Below the pieces are notes generated by a model, which saw only the letters and a program-made list of their open reading frames with translations, did no database searches and was not told the origin of the DNA. From Loktanella sp. M215 (lineage in GTDB: Bacteria > Pseudomonadota > Alphaproteobacteria > Rhodobacterales > Rhodobacteraceae): a stretch of 64,000 nucleotides of DNA. The stretch is from positions 3,440,001-3,504,000 of the forward strand of contig NZ_WMEA01000001.1 of NCBI RefSeq assembly GCF_021735925.1, given 5' to 3'. Below are positions 46,077 to 57,959 of this stretch, in pieces. The position numbers were made by a program, and so were the translations under genes. The stretch's first letter is position 1. Every line of letters begins with the position of its first letter.

Positions 46077-47105
46077 ATGTTTGCCGTCATCCTGTTCCCT
46101 CTTGCCACGCTGTTGCCGTTGGGTCTGATCGCCGCCGGGGCCCTGTTGGGTGGTCCCTGGGTCGTGGTGGCACTGGTCGGCATGACGCTGCTGACCTATC
46201 TTCTGGACCAGCTTGTCGCCGTGACGCTGCCGCCCGCCGACGACGCGAACCGGGAATTCCCCGCCGCCGACGGGCTTTGCGTGCTGCTGGCGTTTGGACA
46301 TTTCGCGACACTGGCGCTGATCGTGCACGAGCTGGGGGCCAACAATCTGGGCCTCTGGGCCAAGGCCGGGCTGACCATCGCCGCCGGCCTGTGGTTCGGG
46401 CAGGTCGGCAATGCCACCGCGCATGAACTGATCCACCGCGGCCCGCGCCCGCTGCACCGCTTAGGCAAATGGGTCTATATCTCGCTGCTTTACGGGCACC
46501 ACACCTCGGCCCACGTGCTGATCCACCACCGGCTTGTCGCCACGCCAGAGGATCCGGCCACCGCGCCGCAGGGACAGGGCTTCTGGGCCTATGCCCCGCG
46601 CGCCTGGATCGGCGCCTTCCGCCTTGGCTATGCCGCCGAGTCCGCGCGCCTCGACCGCGTGGGCCGCGCGCACTGGCACAACCCTTACGTCGTCTATCTG
46701 GCGGGGGGTGCGCTGATGCTGGCGCTGGCGATGCTGCTGGGCGGCTGGCGCGGGCTGCTGGGCTACCTCTGCCTTGTCGCTTACGCGCAGGTGCAGCTGC
46801 TGCTGTCGGACTACGTGCAGCACTACGGCCTGACCCGTCGCGTGACCGAAGGTGGCAAGCCGGAACCCGTCGGCCCCCGGCACAGCTGGAACGCGCCGCA
46901 GTGGTTCACCGCGGCGATGATGCTGAACGCGCCGCGCCACGCCGATCACCACGCCCATCCGGCCCGCGCCTTTCCCACCCTGCGGCTGGAGGACGACGGC
47001 CCGACCCTGCCCCGGTCCCTGCCCGCCATGGCGGCGCTGGCACTGTTCCCGCCGCTGTGGCGCCGCGTCATGGACCGCCGGGTGCGCCGCTGGCAATCCG
47101 CATGA
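46077..47105 (+). CDS. AlkB-like membrane hydroxylase/desaturase (alkane 1-monooxygenase family)
   Basis: A 342-residue integral membrane di-iron protein with about six helices. The eight-histidine pattern is complete: HELIHR, HHTSAHVLIHH and LNAPRHADHHAHP, the last being the AlkB-type N-x-x-R-H-x-D-H-H. It should hydroxylate terminal carbons of alkanes or related chains; the electron donors (rubredoxin) are not nearby, and fatty-acid or other lipid substrates are also possible. It overlaps the following secreted-protein gene by four bases (ATGA) and is divergent from the NuoE-NuoF gene. Confidence 0.85.
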   Translation: MFAVILFPLATLLPLGLIAAGALLGGPWVVVALVGMTLLTYLLDQLVAVTLPPADDANREFPAADGLCVLLAFGHFATLALIVHELGANNLGLWAKAGLTIAAGLWFGQVGNATAHELIHRGPRPLHRLGKWVYISLLYGHHTSAHVLIHHRLVATPEDPATAPQGQGFWAYAPRAWIGAFRLGYAAESARLDRVGRAHWHNPYVVYLAGGALMLALAMLLGGWRGLLGYLCLVAYAQVQLLLSDYVQHYGLTRRVTEGGKPEPVGPRHSWNAPQWFTAAMMLNAPRHADHHAHPARAFPTLRLEDDGPTLPRSLPAMAALALFPPLWRRVMDRRVRRWQSA

Positions 47106-47482
47106 TCCGCGCGCTCGCCCTGTGCCTGATCGCCGGACCGACATTGGCCGACCCGATGACGGCGGCGGATTTCGACGCCTATGTCAGCGGCAAGACCCTG
47201 ACCTTCACCCAGCCCGACGGCACCCCCTTCGGGGTCGAAGCCTACGGCCCCGACCGCGCCGTCACATGGTCGTCGGAACCCGGCGTCTGCCAGACCGGCG
47301 TCTGGTACGACCGCGACGGGCTGATCTGCTTCGTCTACCTGACCGACCCGGTCCCGAAGTGCTGGACGGTCGATCGCACCGACCGCGGCTTGCGCGCGCA
47401 ATCGACCGAAGGCACCGTCCTGTTCGAGGCGACCGAGGCGCAGACCCCCCTCGTCTGCGCGGGTCCTGACCTGCTGTCCTAG
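47102..47482 (+). CDS. Small secreted protein of unknown function
   Basis: A 126-residue protein with a signal peptide (MIRALALCLIAGPTLA, cleavage near residue 16) and a compact, cysteine-bearing mature part (GVCQTGVWYDRDGLICFVYLTDPVPKCW, AQTPLVCAG) that could hold two disulfides. ATG 47102 overlaps the AlkB-like gene's stop as ATGA, so it is coupled to it. Proteins of this kind with a 'release of heme/food-like' beta pattern are common, but I name no function. Its stop shares a CTAG with the xseA stop on the other strand. Confidence 0.7.
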   Translation: MIRALALCLIAGPTLADPMTAADFDAYVSGKTLTFTQPDGTPFGVEAYGPDRAVTWSSEPGVCQTGVWYDRDGLICFVYLTDPVPKCWTVDRTDRGLRAQSTEGTVLFEATEAQTPLVCAGPDLLS

Positions 47483-48936
47483 ACCTGCACCCGCCCGTCT
47501 GCGAACTCGATCTCGACCACGCTCGCCCCCTGCACATCCGCCGTCTGCGTCGCCACCGCGCCATCGGCGCGCACGACCGCGTAACCGCGCCGAAGGGTCT
47601 CGCGGTAACCCAGCGTTTCCCGCAGGCGGTCCAGCGCCAGCAGCCGGGCGCGGCGTGCGTCCTGGGCCCGCGTCGCCCGGTCGATCAGGCGCTGAACGCG
47701 GGCTTCCAGCCGCTCGCGCGGGCGCGAAAGGTCCGGCGGCGACAGACGCAGGCCCGACAACCGCTGACCGGCATCGCCGACGCGCCGCACCAGAGCCGGG
47801 TCCAGCCTTGCCGCCAGCGCATCCAGCCGGCGCCGTTGTTCAGCCACACCGCGCTGCAGCACACCCGGCCGCAGCGCCGCATTCGCCAGCTTCACCCGCT
47901 TCGCCGCTGCAGCGGAGCGTAACGCCGCAGGCAACCGCTCGCCCAGATAATCCAGCCGCTGCGCCGGTCCCTGCAACAGCGCCTCCGGCTGCGGCAACGC
48001 GCGCGCCAGATCGCGCACCCGCTGCTGGCGCAGCCCCAACCCTTGCGTCACTGCCCGGCTGATCCGCGCACCCTGATTGTCCAGCGCAGCGAACAGGTCC
48101 ATCCGCACCGGCACCGCCATCTCGGCCGCCGCCGTCGGCGTCGGGGCCCGCCGGTCGCTGACGAAGTCGATCAGCGTCGTATCCGTCTCGTGCCCCACGG
48201 CAGAGATCAGGGGAATCCGGCTCTCGAACGTCGCACGCGCCACGATTTCCTCGTTGAAGCCCCAAAGATCCTCCAGCGACCCGCCGCCCCGCGCCACGAT
48301 CAGCAGATCGGGCCGCGGCAGCGCGCCGCCGGGCGTCATCATGTTGAACCCCCGGATCGCCGCAGCGACCTCCTTGGCGCAATTCGCCCCCTGCACGGCG
48401 ACAGGCCAGACCAGCACCTTGCGCGGAAACCGGTCGCGCAACCGGTGCAGGATGTCGCGGATCACCGCCCCGGTGGGCGAGGTCACGACGCCGATGATCT
48501 CTGGCAGGAACGGCAGCGGCTGCTTGTGGGCCGTGTCGAACAGCCCCTCGCCCTGCAGCTTGGCTTTGCGCTTTTCCAACATCGCCATCAGCGCACCGGC
48601 ACCGGCAGGCGCGATGTCGTCGATGATGATCTGGTATTTCGACTGCCCGGGGAAGGTCGTCAGCCGCCCGGTGGCGATAACCTCCATCCCCTCCTCGGGC
48701 AATTGCGCCAGCGCGTCCGCGCGCCCCTTCCAGATGATTCCCGACAGGACCGCGCGGTCGTCCTTCAGATCCAGATAAAGGTGCCCGGACCGTGGCCGCG
48801 TCACGCGCCCGACCTCGCCCCTGATCCGCACATGCCCGAACTCGCCCTCGATCGCCTTCTTCACGGCGCCCGCGATTTCACTGACGGTGAATTCCGGCGC
48901 GTTGCTCGCAGGTTCGGCGTGTTCGAAAAGGTCCAT
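47479..48936 (-). CDS. xseA: Exodeoxyribonuclease VII large subunit
   Basis: The 485-residue large subunit of the single-strand-specific nuclease ExoVII. The N-terminal OB fold reads HVRIRGEVGRVTRPRSGHLYLDLKD, the catalytic core has IGVVTSPTGAVIRDILHRLRDRFP and IVARGGGSLEDLWGFNEE, and a long helical C-terminal part follows. ATG 48936 starts MDLFEHAEPASNAPEF; the frame stays open upstream, opposite purD, but without coding bias. The small subunit xseB is not here. Divergent from purD with 72 bp between. Confidence 0.94.
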   Translation of the reverse strand: MDLFEHAEPASNAPEFTVSEIAGAVKKAIEGEFGHVRIRGEVGRVTRPRSGHLYLDLKDDRAVLSGIIWKGRADALAQLPEEGMEVIATGRLTTFPGQSKYQIIIDDIAPAGAGALMAMLEKRKAKLQGEGLFDTAHKQPLPFLPEIIGVVTSPTGAVIRDILHRLRDRFPRKVLVWPVAVQGANCAKEVAAAIRGFNMMTPGGALPRPDLLIVARGGGSLEDLWGFNEEIVARATFESRIPLISAVGHETDTTLIDFVSDRRAPTPTAAAEMAVPVRMDLFAALDNQGARISRAVTQGLGLRQQRVRDLARALPQPEALLQGPAQRLDYLGERLPAALRSAAAAKRVKLANAALRPGVLQRGVAEQRRRLDALAARLDPALVRRVGDAGQRLSGLRLSPPDLSRPRERLEARVQRLIDRATRAQDARRARLLALDRLRETLGYRETLRRGYAVVRADGAVATQTADVQGASVVEIEFADGRVQV

Positions 48937-49008
48937 CTGGCTGCCCTTGTGATGCGTCTGCGCTGACCTTAGAACGCAACCCAACCAAGGCCAAGCGGAG
49001 AGACCCCG

Positions 49009-50277
49009 ATGAATATCCTGATCCTGGGCAGCGGCGGCCGCGAACACAGCCTGGCCTGGGCGATCAAGCAGAACCCGAAGTGCGACCGCCTGATCGTGGC
49101 GCCGGGGAACGCCGGCATCGCGGATCTGGCCGAATGCGCCGAGATCGACATCATGGACGGCGCCGCCGTGGTGGACTTCGCCGCCCAGAACGCCATCGAC
49201 TTCGTGGTGATCGGGCCAGAGGCACCGCTCGCCGCCGGTGTTGCCGACGCCTGCCGTGCGGCAGGGTTGTCGGTCTTCGGCCCCTCCGCCGCGGCGGCGC
49301 GGCTCGAATCGTCGAAATCCTTCACCAAGGCGATCTGCGACGCCTGCGACGCCCCCACCGCCGCCTATGCCCATTTCACCCACCCCGACGATGCCCGCGA
49401 CTATGTCCGCACCCAAGGCGCGCCCATCGTCATCAAGGCCGACGGCCTCGCCGCCGGCAAGGGCGTCGTCGTCGCAATGACGCTTGATGAAGCCCTCGCC
49501 GCCATCGACGACATGATGGGTGGCCAGTTCGGCGACGCCGGGGCCGAGGTCGTGGTCGAGGAATTCATGGATGGCGAGGAAGCCTCCTTCTTCGTGCTCT
49601 GCGACGGGACGACCGTGCTGCCGATCGGCACCGCACAGGACCACAAGCGCGTGGGCGACGGCGACACCGGCCCCAACACCGGCGGCATGGGCGCCTATAC
49701 GCCCGCGCCCGTGATGACCGAGGCGGTGACACAGGCCGCCCTCGACCGGATCGTGAAACCGACCATGGCCGCCATGGCCGCCCGCGGCACGCCGTTTACC
49801 GGCGTCCTTTTCGTCGGCCTGATGATCAAGGACGGCCAGCCGCGCCTTGTGGAATTCAACGTCCGATTCGGCGATCCCGAATGTCAGGGTCTGATGATGC
49901 GTCTGGGGGGTCAGATCCTTGATCTGCTGCACGCCTGCGCCGAAGGGCGCCTGGCCGACCAGCGCGTCCACTGGGCCGACGATCACGCGCTGACCGTGGT
50001 GATGGCGGCGCAGGGCTATCCCGGCGCCTATACAAAGGGGACCGTGATCCGCGGCCTGTCTGACCTGCCGGAGGATAGCTTCAACATGGCCTTCCACGCC
50101 GGCACGGCCGAGGACGCCGATGGCCATATCATCGCCACCGGTGGCCGCGTCCTCGGCCTGACCGCCCGCGGCGCCACACTGGCCGAGGCGCACGCCCGCG
50201 CCTACGCCATGGTGGACGCTGTGGACTGGCCAGAGGGGTTTTGTCGCCGCGACATCGGCTGGCGGGCGCTCACCTGA
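49009..50277 (+). CDS. purD: Phosphoribosylamine-glycine ligase (GAR synthetase)
   Basis: The second enzyme of de novo purine synthesis, a 422-residue ATP-grasp ligase. It starts MNILILGSGGREHSLAWAI, has VVIGPEAPLAAGVADACRAAG, the ATP-grasp lid IVIKADGLAAGKGVVVA, the metal site LVEFNVRFGDPECQ and a complete C-terminus. AGCGGAGAG precedes the ATG. It ends 97 bp from carD, which faces it across a shared terminator hairpin. Confidence 0.96.
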   Translation: MNILILGSGGREHSLAWAIKQNPKCDRLIVAPGNAGIADLAECAEIDIMDGAAVVDFAAQNAIDFVVIGPEAPLAAGVADACRAAGLSVFGPSAAAARLESSKSFTKAICDACDAPTAAYAHFTHPDDARDYVRTQGAPIVIKADGLAAGKGVVVAMTLDEALAAIDDMMGGQFGDAGAEVVVEEFMDGEEASFFVLCDGTTVLPIGTAQDHKRVGDGDTGPNTGGMGAYTPAPVMTEAVTQAALDRIVKPTMAAMAARGTPFTGVLFVGLMIKDGQPRLVEFNVRFGDPECQGLMMRLGGQILDLLHACAEGRLADQRVHWADDHALTVVMAAQGYPGAYTKGTVIRGLSDLPEDSFNMAFHAGTAEDADGHIIATGGRVLGLTARGATLAEAHARAYAMVDAVDWPEGFCRRDIGWRALT

Positions 50278-50324
50278 CCGCGAAGGCTGTTTTTTCGCAA
50301 AAAATTCGCTTGCGCCAAAAAGAA

Positions 50325-50350
50325 AGGCCGCACCCTCCCAAGTGCGGCCT
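50325..50350 (-). terminator. Terminator hairpin between purD and carD
   Basis: AGGCCGCAC and GTGCGGCCT pair around an 8-nt loop. On the minus strand it is followed by TTTCTTTTT, so it ends carD; on the plus strand it lies 48 bp after purD but the following bases are CT-rich, so it may work there too. Confidence 0.8.
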
Positions 50351-50374
50351 CTCCTCCTCCCTGGCAGGTCGGGC

Positions 50375-50884
50375 TTACGCCGCGCGACCCACCAGAACCG
50401 ATCCGATCTCTTCCGCAGCGGCCTTCTCGTCGTTGCCGGCCACGGCGGCGATCTCGCGGGTCAGACGCTCCAGTGCCGCCTCGTAAAGCTGACGCTCCGA
50501 ATAGCTCTGCTCGCGCTGATCATCCGCACGATGCAGATCGCGTACGACTTCTGCAATAGCAATTAGATCACCTGAGTTGATCTTTTGCTCATATTCTTGC
50601 GCACGGCGCGACCACATGGCCTTCTTGACCTTGGCCTTGCCGCGCAGGGTCTTCATGGCGTGGCTGACGACGTCGGGCGTCGACAGGGCACGCATGCCGA
50701 CTTCGGTCGCCTTGTGCGTGGGCACACGCAGGGTCATCTTGTCCTTCTCGAAGGCGATCACGAACAGCTCCAGCTCGAATCCCGCGACTTCTTGGGTTTC
50801 GACGGACACGATCTTGCCCACGCCGTGCGCCGGATAGACGACGAAATCGTTGGGCTGGAAATCTTTCTTCTTCGACTTGCTCAT
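50375..50884 (-). CDS. carD: CarD family transcriptional regulator
   Basis: A 169-residue CarD/CdnL protein that binds RNA polymerase beta and stabilises open promoter complexes. The Tudor-like N-domain reads FVVYPAHGVGKIVSVE with the LFVIAFEKDKMTLRVP strand, followed by the helical DNA-contacting domain (RRAQEYEQKINSGDLIAIAEVVRDLHR). It is the last gene of the conserved leftward series helicase - S4 protein - fdxA - carD. Confidence 0.93.
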   Translation of the reverse strand: MSKSKKKDFQPNDFVVYPAHGVGKIVSVETQEVAGFELELFVIAFEKDKMTLRVPTHKATEVGMRALSTPDVVSHAMKTLRGKAKVKKAMWSRRAQEYEQKINSGDLIAIAEVVRDLHRADDQREQSYSERQLYEAALERLTREIAAVAGNDEKAAAEEIGSVLVGRAA

Positions 50885-51085
50885 GGCAATCCTTTCTGTG
50901 ACCCGGACGGCAAAAGACCCCGGCGGCGACTGATGTCATCGTCAGGGTGTCGGACGCAGTAAACGGGGTCAGGTCATTTGCGGCATTGCGCAGACCATAC
51001 CACAAAAATCACCCTCGCGAAAGCGTGACATTTCAGAGGTCAAAATGATCGAAAATCAAGGACTTGCCGTGCGCGACGGCGCGAA

Positions 51086-51421
51086 TCAGCCACCTTCGCC
51101 GGCGGCTTCGCTGAACAGGTCCATCTTGCCGGTCTTGCCGTCCATCTCCTCGGCATTCGGCAGCGGGTCCTTCTTGGTGATGATGACCGGCCATTTTTCC
51201 GAATACTTGCGATTGAACTCGACCCACTTCTCCATGTCCGGCTCGGTGTCCGGGCGGATCGCGTCGGCGGGGCATTCGGGTTCGCAGACGCCGCAGTCGA
51301 TACATTCGTCAGGATGGATCACCAGCATGTTCTCGCCTTCGTAGAAGCAGTCCACCGGGCAGACTTCGACGCAGTCGGTGTATTTGCAGGCGATGCAGTT
51401 GTCGTTGACGATATAGGTCAT
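51086..51421 (-). CDS. fdxA: FdxA-type ferredoxin (7Fe)
   Basis: A 111-residue ferredoxin. The cluster cysteines are in [18 protein letters not shown] and [18 protein letters not shown], the pattern of bacterial [3Fe-4S][4Fe-4S] ferredoxins of the FdxA type, with the usual C-terminal extension ([16 protein letters not shown]). It carries electrons in the cytoplasm; partners unknown. ATG 51421 starts the standard [10 protein letters not shown]. Located between the S4 protein and carD genes. Confidence 0.94.
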   Translation of the reverse strand: MTYIVNDNCIACKYTDCVEVCPVDCFYEGENMLVIHPDECIDCGVCEPECPADAIRPDTEPDMEKWVEFNRKYSEKWPVIITKKDPLPNAEEMDGKTGKMDLFSEAAGEGG

Positions 51422-51472
51422 GGGCGATCTTCCGAGGCTTGTATGCACGACTTGCTAGGACAGGCGGCAGGA

Positions 51473-51855
51473 TCATTCAAGCGCGAATGGATCGTCCCGG
51501 CCCCGTGCTGCGTTCATGTCGCGGCGATCCTTGCCGGTGGGCCGTCCACCCCCGTCATAGCGCGGATTTGCCGGCTCTTGCACCACAGGCGGCGACAGGT
51601 CCTCGTAAAGGCCCTGCGCCTCGGTCGCCGGACCGCGGCGGGTGCCGCAGTCCACGATCCGCACGACGCGCACCTGACGTTCCTGCGCAAAGGTCAGCAC
51701 GTTGCCCGCGCCCACAGCGCGGGCGGGCTTGGACACCGGTGTGCCGTCCACCCGCACCTTGCCGCCACTCACGATCTCGGCGGCCAAGCTGCGCGATTTG
51801 AAGAATCGCGCCTGCCACAGCCACTTGTCCAGCCGGATCGTCGGACGCGCCTCGC

Positions 51856-51859
<4 letters not shown>
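51473..51859 (-). CDS. S4 domain RNA-binding protein (Hsp15-like)
   Basis: A 128-residue protein with an S4 RNA-binding fold at the N-terminus (IRLDKWLWQARFFKSRSLAAEIVSGGKVRVDG), like the ribosome-rescue heat-shock protein Hsp15, and a charged C-terminal tail. It probably binds 23S rRNA or stalled 50S subunits. The start is TTG at 51859 inside a TTGA overlap with the helicase stop, so its translation depends on the helicase gene. Confidence 0.87.
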
Positions 51860-54789
<2,930 letters not shown>

Positions 54790-54817
54790 GTTCGTCCCCG
54801 CAGGGTCGGTCAAGGCT

Positions 54818-55378
54818 TCAGAGGGCCAGACCGTCCAGTTTGACTGACAGGCGGTCCATGGCGTCGGTGACGCCTTCCGCATGGGGGGCAATCTCAAGGA
54901 TTCGGGCGTAGACCTCAAGGGCGTCTTCGGGGCGATCCAGTTCTTCAAGGATCACGGCCAGCCCGCTCATCGCACCGAAATGGCGCGGGTTCAGCCGCAG
55001 GGTGGTCTGGATATCGGCCAGCGCAGGGCCGACCTGACCGGCCGTATAATAGGCGGTGGCGCGCTCGTTATAGCCTTCGGCGAAATCCGGCGCATGGTCG
55101 ATCAGCGCGCTCAGATGCTGGATGGCCAGCGCGGTCTCGCCCGCCTCCATCGCGTCGGCACCCCGGCGCAGCAGCAGGTCCATCGCAGGCGATCCGCTGC
55201 GCGACCACTGGGCCGCGATCTGGCCCTGGATTTGTGACGTCTCGTCGGGACCGGCCTCGGCCAGCCGGTCGAACAACGCGTCCAGCTCTGCCGTCTGCGC
55301 CTGCACGCCGCTGCCACAGGCCAGCGCCAGCACAAATGCCGCCACGAAAGGATTGATGACTGATCTTCGCTTGGTCAT
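54818..55378 (-). CDS. Exported tetratricopeptide repeat protein
   Basis: A 186-residue protein with a signal peptide (1-28, ending GVQAQ) and about three TPR units (EGYNERATAYYTAGQVGPALADIQTTLRLNPRHFGAMSGLAVILEELDRPEDALEVYARILEIAP in the middle, given here only to show the repeat pattern of A-Y and P positions in pieces). It likely mediates protein contacts in the periplasm. It lies 28 bp before the helicase gene on the same strand and is divergent from the SCP2 gene. Confidence 0.8.
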   Translation of the reverse strand: MTKRRSVINPFVAAFVLALACGSGVQAQTAELDALFDRLAEAGPDETSQIQGQIAAQWSRSGSPAMDLLLRRGADAMEAGETALAIQHLSALIDHAPDFAEGYNERATAYYTAGQVGPALADIQTTLRLNPRHFGAMSGLAVILEELDRPEDALEVYARILEIAPHAEGVTDAMDRLSVKLDGLAL

Positions 55379-55451
55379 ACCGACAATGTAGCGTAACCCG
55401 CGTCCGATACCAGTGGCGCGCCCTCACAACCTCGACAAAGGAGACATCACC

Positions 55452-55739
55452 ATGAGCGAAGTCATTACACAGGCCGTCACCAAGCTGAACGAAAAAATGG
55501 ACGGCGGTTTCGACGGCATCGCCAAGTTCGTGGTGGAGGATGAAGGCGCCATCATGATCGACCAGAACGGCGCCCGCGCCGGCGACGAAGAGGCAGAGGT
55601 CACCCTCACCGCGTCCCGCGACACCTTCGAGGGCATCCTGAACGGTGACGAGAACCCCACCGCCGCCTTCATGACCGGCAAGCTGACCATCGACGGCGAC
55701 ATGGGCAAGGCGATGCAACTGGCAGGCGTGCTGGCCTGA
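55452..55739 (+). CDS. SCP2 sterol-transfer-type small protein
   Basis: A 95-residue single-domain SCP2 protein. The fold's typical parts are visible: AKFVVEDEGAIMIDQNG, the DAEVTLTAS-like AEVTLTASRDTFEGILNG and the C-terminal AFMTGKLTIDGDMGKAMQLAGVL. Such proteins hold lipids or acyl chains in a hydrophobic tunnel. ATG 55452 follows AAAGGAGAC. The stop overlaps the start of the hydrolase gene (TGATG), suggesting that the two act on the same lipid. Confidence 0.88.
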   Translation: MSEVITQAVTKLNEKMDGGFDGIAKFVVEDEGAIMIDQNGARAGDEEAEVTLTASRDTFEGILNGDENPTAAFMTGKLTIDGDMGKAMQLAGVLA

Positions 55740-56674
55740 TGCGTTACGCCCCCCTGCACGCGGACGTCGCCGATGGCCCCGATGCAGGGGCGGCACACTG
55801 GATCAAGACCACGGATCATGCCCAGATCCGCGTCGGCCACTGGGTCTCTGACGCCGACCGCGGCACCGTGCTGCTGTTCCCCGGCCGCACCGAATACATC
55901 GAAAAATACGGCCGCGCCGCCAGCGCTTTGCGCACACGCGGCTATGCGACCGTCACCGTGGACTGGCGCGGTCAGGGTCTGGCCGACCGCGCCACACCGA
56001 ACCGCGCCACGGGCCATGTCGCAGCCTTCGGCGACTTTCAAAAGGACGTGGCAGCGATGCTGACCCACGCCCGCGACCTCGGCCTGCCGAAACCCTTCTA
56101 CCTCATCGCCCATTCCATGGGCGGCGCCATCGGTCTGCGCGCCCTGCTCGAAGGGCTGCCCGTCCGCGCCGCCGTCTTCTCGGCCCCGATGTGGGGCATC
56201 CAGATGGCCGCGGCCCTGCGTCCCTTCGCCTGGGGCATCTCCGCCATGGCCCGCCGCATCGGCATGGATACCCGCATGGCCCCGGGGCAAGAGGCGGAAA
56301 ACTACCTCACCCGCATCGCGGTCGAGGAAAACACCCTGACCTCCGACGCCGAGATGTTCGACTACATGCGCCGCCAGATCACCGCCTACCCGGACCTCGG
56401 CCTCGGTGGCCCCTCCCTGCGCTGGCTCAACGAATCGCTGGTCGAGATGCGGCGCATGGCGCGCCTCGCCTCACCCCGCGTGCCCACGACGACCTTCCTC
56501 GGCACCGCCGAAGTGATCGTCGACCCCGCCCGCATCCGCGACCGCATGGCCCGCTGGCCCACCGGCACGCTGGAAATCGTCGAGGGCGGCAAGCACGAAA
56601 CCATGATGGAATCCCCCGCCATCCGCACCCGCTTCTTCGACACCGCCGCCGCCCTCTTCGACGCCCACCCCTGA
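55739..56674 (+). CDS. Alpha/beta hydrolase, lysophospholipase-like
   Basis: A 311-residue serine hydrolase related to PldB/monoglyceride lipases. The oxyanion region is VLLFPGRTEYIEKYG, the nucleophile elbow FYLIAHSMGGAIGLRAL, the aspartate lies near GTAEVIVDPAR and the histidine in EGGKHETMME. No signal peptide, so it acts in the cytoplasm. Translationally coupled to the SCP2 protein. Confidence 0.87.
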   Translation: MRYAPLHADVADGPDAGAAHWIKTTDHAQIRVGHWVSDADRGTVLLFPGRTEYIEKYGRAASALRTRGYATVTVDWRGQGLADRATPNRATGHVAAFGDFQKDVAAMLTHARDLGLPKPFYLIAHSMGGAIGLRALLEGLPVRAAVFSAPMWGIQMAAALRPFAWGISAMARRIGMDTRMAPGQEAENYLTRIAVEENTLTSDAEMFDYMRRQITAYPDLGLGGPSLRWLNESLVEMRRMARLASPRVPTTTFLGTAEVIVDPARIRDRMARWPTGTLEIVEGGKHETMMESPAIRTRFFDTAAALFDAHP

Positions 56675-56921
56675 CGGCGGACCCACCAGCAACCGCCCCC
56701 CATCCTCACCCACCCCGGGCACCCACGCGTCCGCGCCGCCCCTCCTTCTTCCCACCTCGCTTTTTTCCAAATACTCCCGCCGGAGGCTCCCGCACCCTCC
56801 ACCCCCCTGCCGCCTCCCATCAGGCCCCCGTTCACCCGACCCGCCACACGCCAGCCAAAGGCTGCGGCGGTCCCAGCCCGGTACACTGGCCAAGCCCGCA
56901 GCCCGGCCTAATTCCCCCCTC
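56675..56921. other. C-rich intergenic region
   Basis: I see no gene here. It is very C-rich and holds CTTCTT and TTTTTTCCAAATACTC around 56748-56780, which recalls part of the 42-nt repeat; a similar TTTTTCCAAAATACTC occurs near 17571 before ilvC. Confidence 0.4.
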
Positions 56922-57959
56922 ATGGCTGACGTCCTCACCTTTACCGACCGCGGCATCTACTGCCCCGCCGGCGATTTCTACATCGACCCGTGGCGTCCCG
57001 TGGACCGCGCGCTGATCACGCACGGCCACGCGGACCATTCGCGCTGGGGGATGAAGCGCTACCTCGCGACGACGGCCGCCGCCCCCGTCATGCGCCACCG
57101 TCTGGGCGACATCGCGCTCGACACGATCAGCTACGGCGAAGCGCGCCGCATCAATGACGCCACTGTCTCGTTTCACCCTGCCGGCCACGTCCCCGGCTCC
57201 GCCCAGATCCGGGTCGAGGTCGCGGGCGAAGTCTGGGTCGCCTCCGGCGATTACAAGACAGTGGCCGACGGCCTGTCCGAACCCTTCGAACCCGTCCGCT
57301 GCCACGCCTTCATCACCGAATGCACCTTCGGCCTGCCGGTCTTCAAATGGCTGACAGAGGACGCGCTGACCGCCCAGATCAACGCGTGGTGGGCCGCCAA
57401 CGCCGCCGCAGGCCTCACCTCGATCATCGGGGCCTACGCGCTTGGCAAGGCCCAGCGCCTGCTGACCTGCGTGGACCCCGCCATCGGCCCGATCCTGACC
57501 CATGGTGCGGTCGAGAACACGAACGCGGTCCTCCGCGCGCAAGGCGTCAAACTCCCCGACACGATCCGCGTGACGCCGGACACCAAAGCCGCCGATCACC
57601 CCGGCGCCTTGGTCGTGGCCACGCCCAGCGCGCTGGGGACCACATGGGCGCGCCGCTTTGGCCCCGCCTCGACCGCCTTCGCCTCGGGCTGGATGGCCCT
57701 GCGCGGGGTCAGACGCCGCCGGGCCGCCGACCGCGGCTTCGTCGTCAGCGACCACGCGGATTGGGACGGTCTGAACACGGCGATCCGCGAAACCGGTGCC
57801 ACGAAAATCTTCGCCACCCACGGCTACACCTCCGCCTTCCAGCGCTGGCTGGCGGACGAAGGCTACGACGCCCATATCGTCAGCACCGAATACAGCGGCG
57901 AATCCGTGGACGAGGCGGACGATACCGACAAGCCTGGCACAAGCGGTGCCGAGGCATGA
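56922..57959 (+). CDS. Ligase-associated DNA exonuclease (metallo-beta-lactamase fold)
   Basis: A 345-residue metallo-beta-lactamase/beta-CASP-type nuclease. Metal ligands are in THGHADHSRWG (HxHxDH), SFHPAGHVPGSAQI, the ITECTFGLP segment and VSDHADWDGL. The family is called ligase-associated because the gene is commonly next to a specific ATP-dependent ligase, as here with a four-base ATGA overlap. It probably trims DNA ends in repair. Confidence 0.9.
   Translation: MADVLTFTDRGIYCPAGDFYIDPWRPVDRALITHGHADHSRWGMKRYLATTAAAPVMRHRLGDIALDTISYGEARRINDATVSFHPAGHVPGSAQIRVEVAGEVWVASGDYKTVADGLSEPFEPVRCHAFITECTFGLPVFKWLTEDALTAQINAWWAANAAAGLTSIIGAYALGKAQRLLTCVDPAIGPILTHGAVENTNAVLRAQGVKLPDTIRVTPDTKAADHPGALVVATPSALGTTWARRFGPASTAFASGWMALRGVRRRRAADRGFVVSDHADWDGLNTAIRETGATKIFATHGYTSAFQRWLADEGYDAHIVSTEYSGESVDEADDTDKPGTSGAEA

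Noticed and set aside
48937..50193. Upstream extension of xseA by 419 codons
   Set aside because: The extension is the antisense of purD and has no recognisable domain; the ATG at 48936 gives the family N-terminus.
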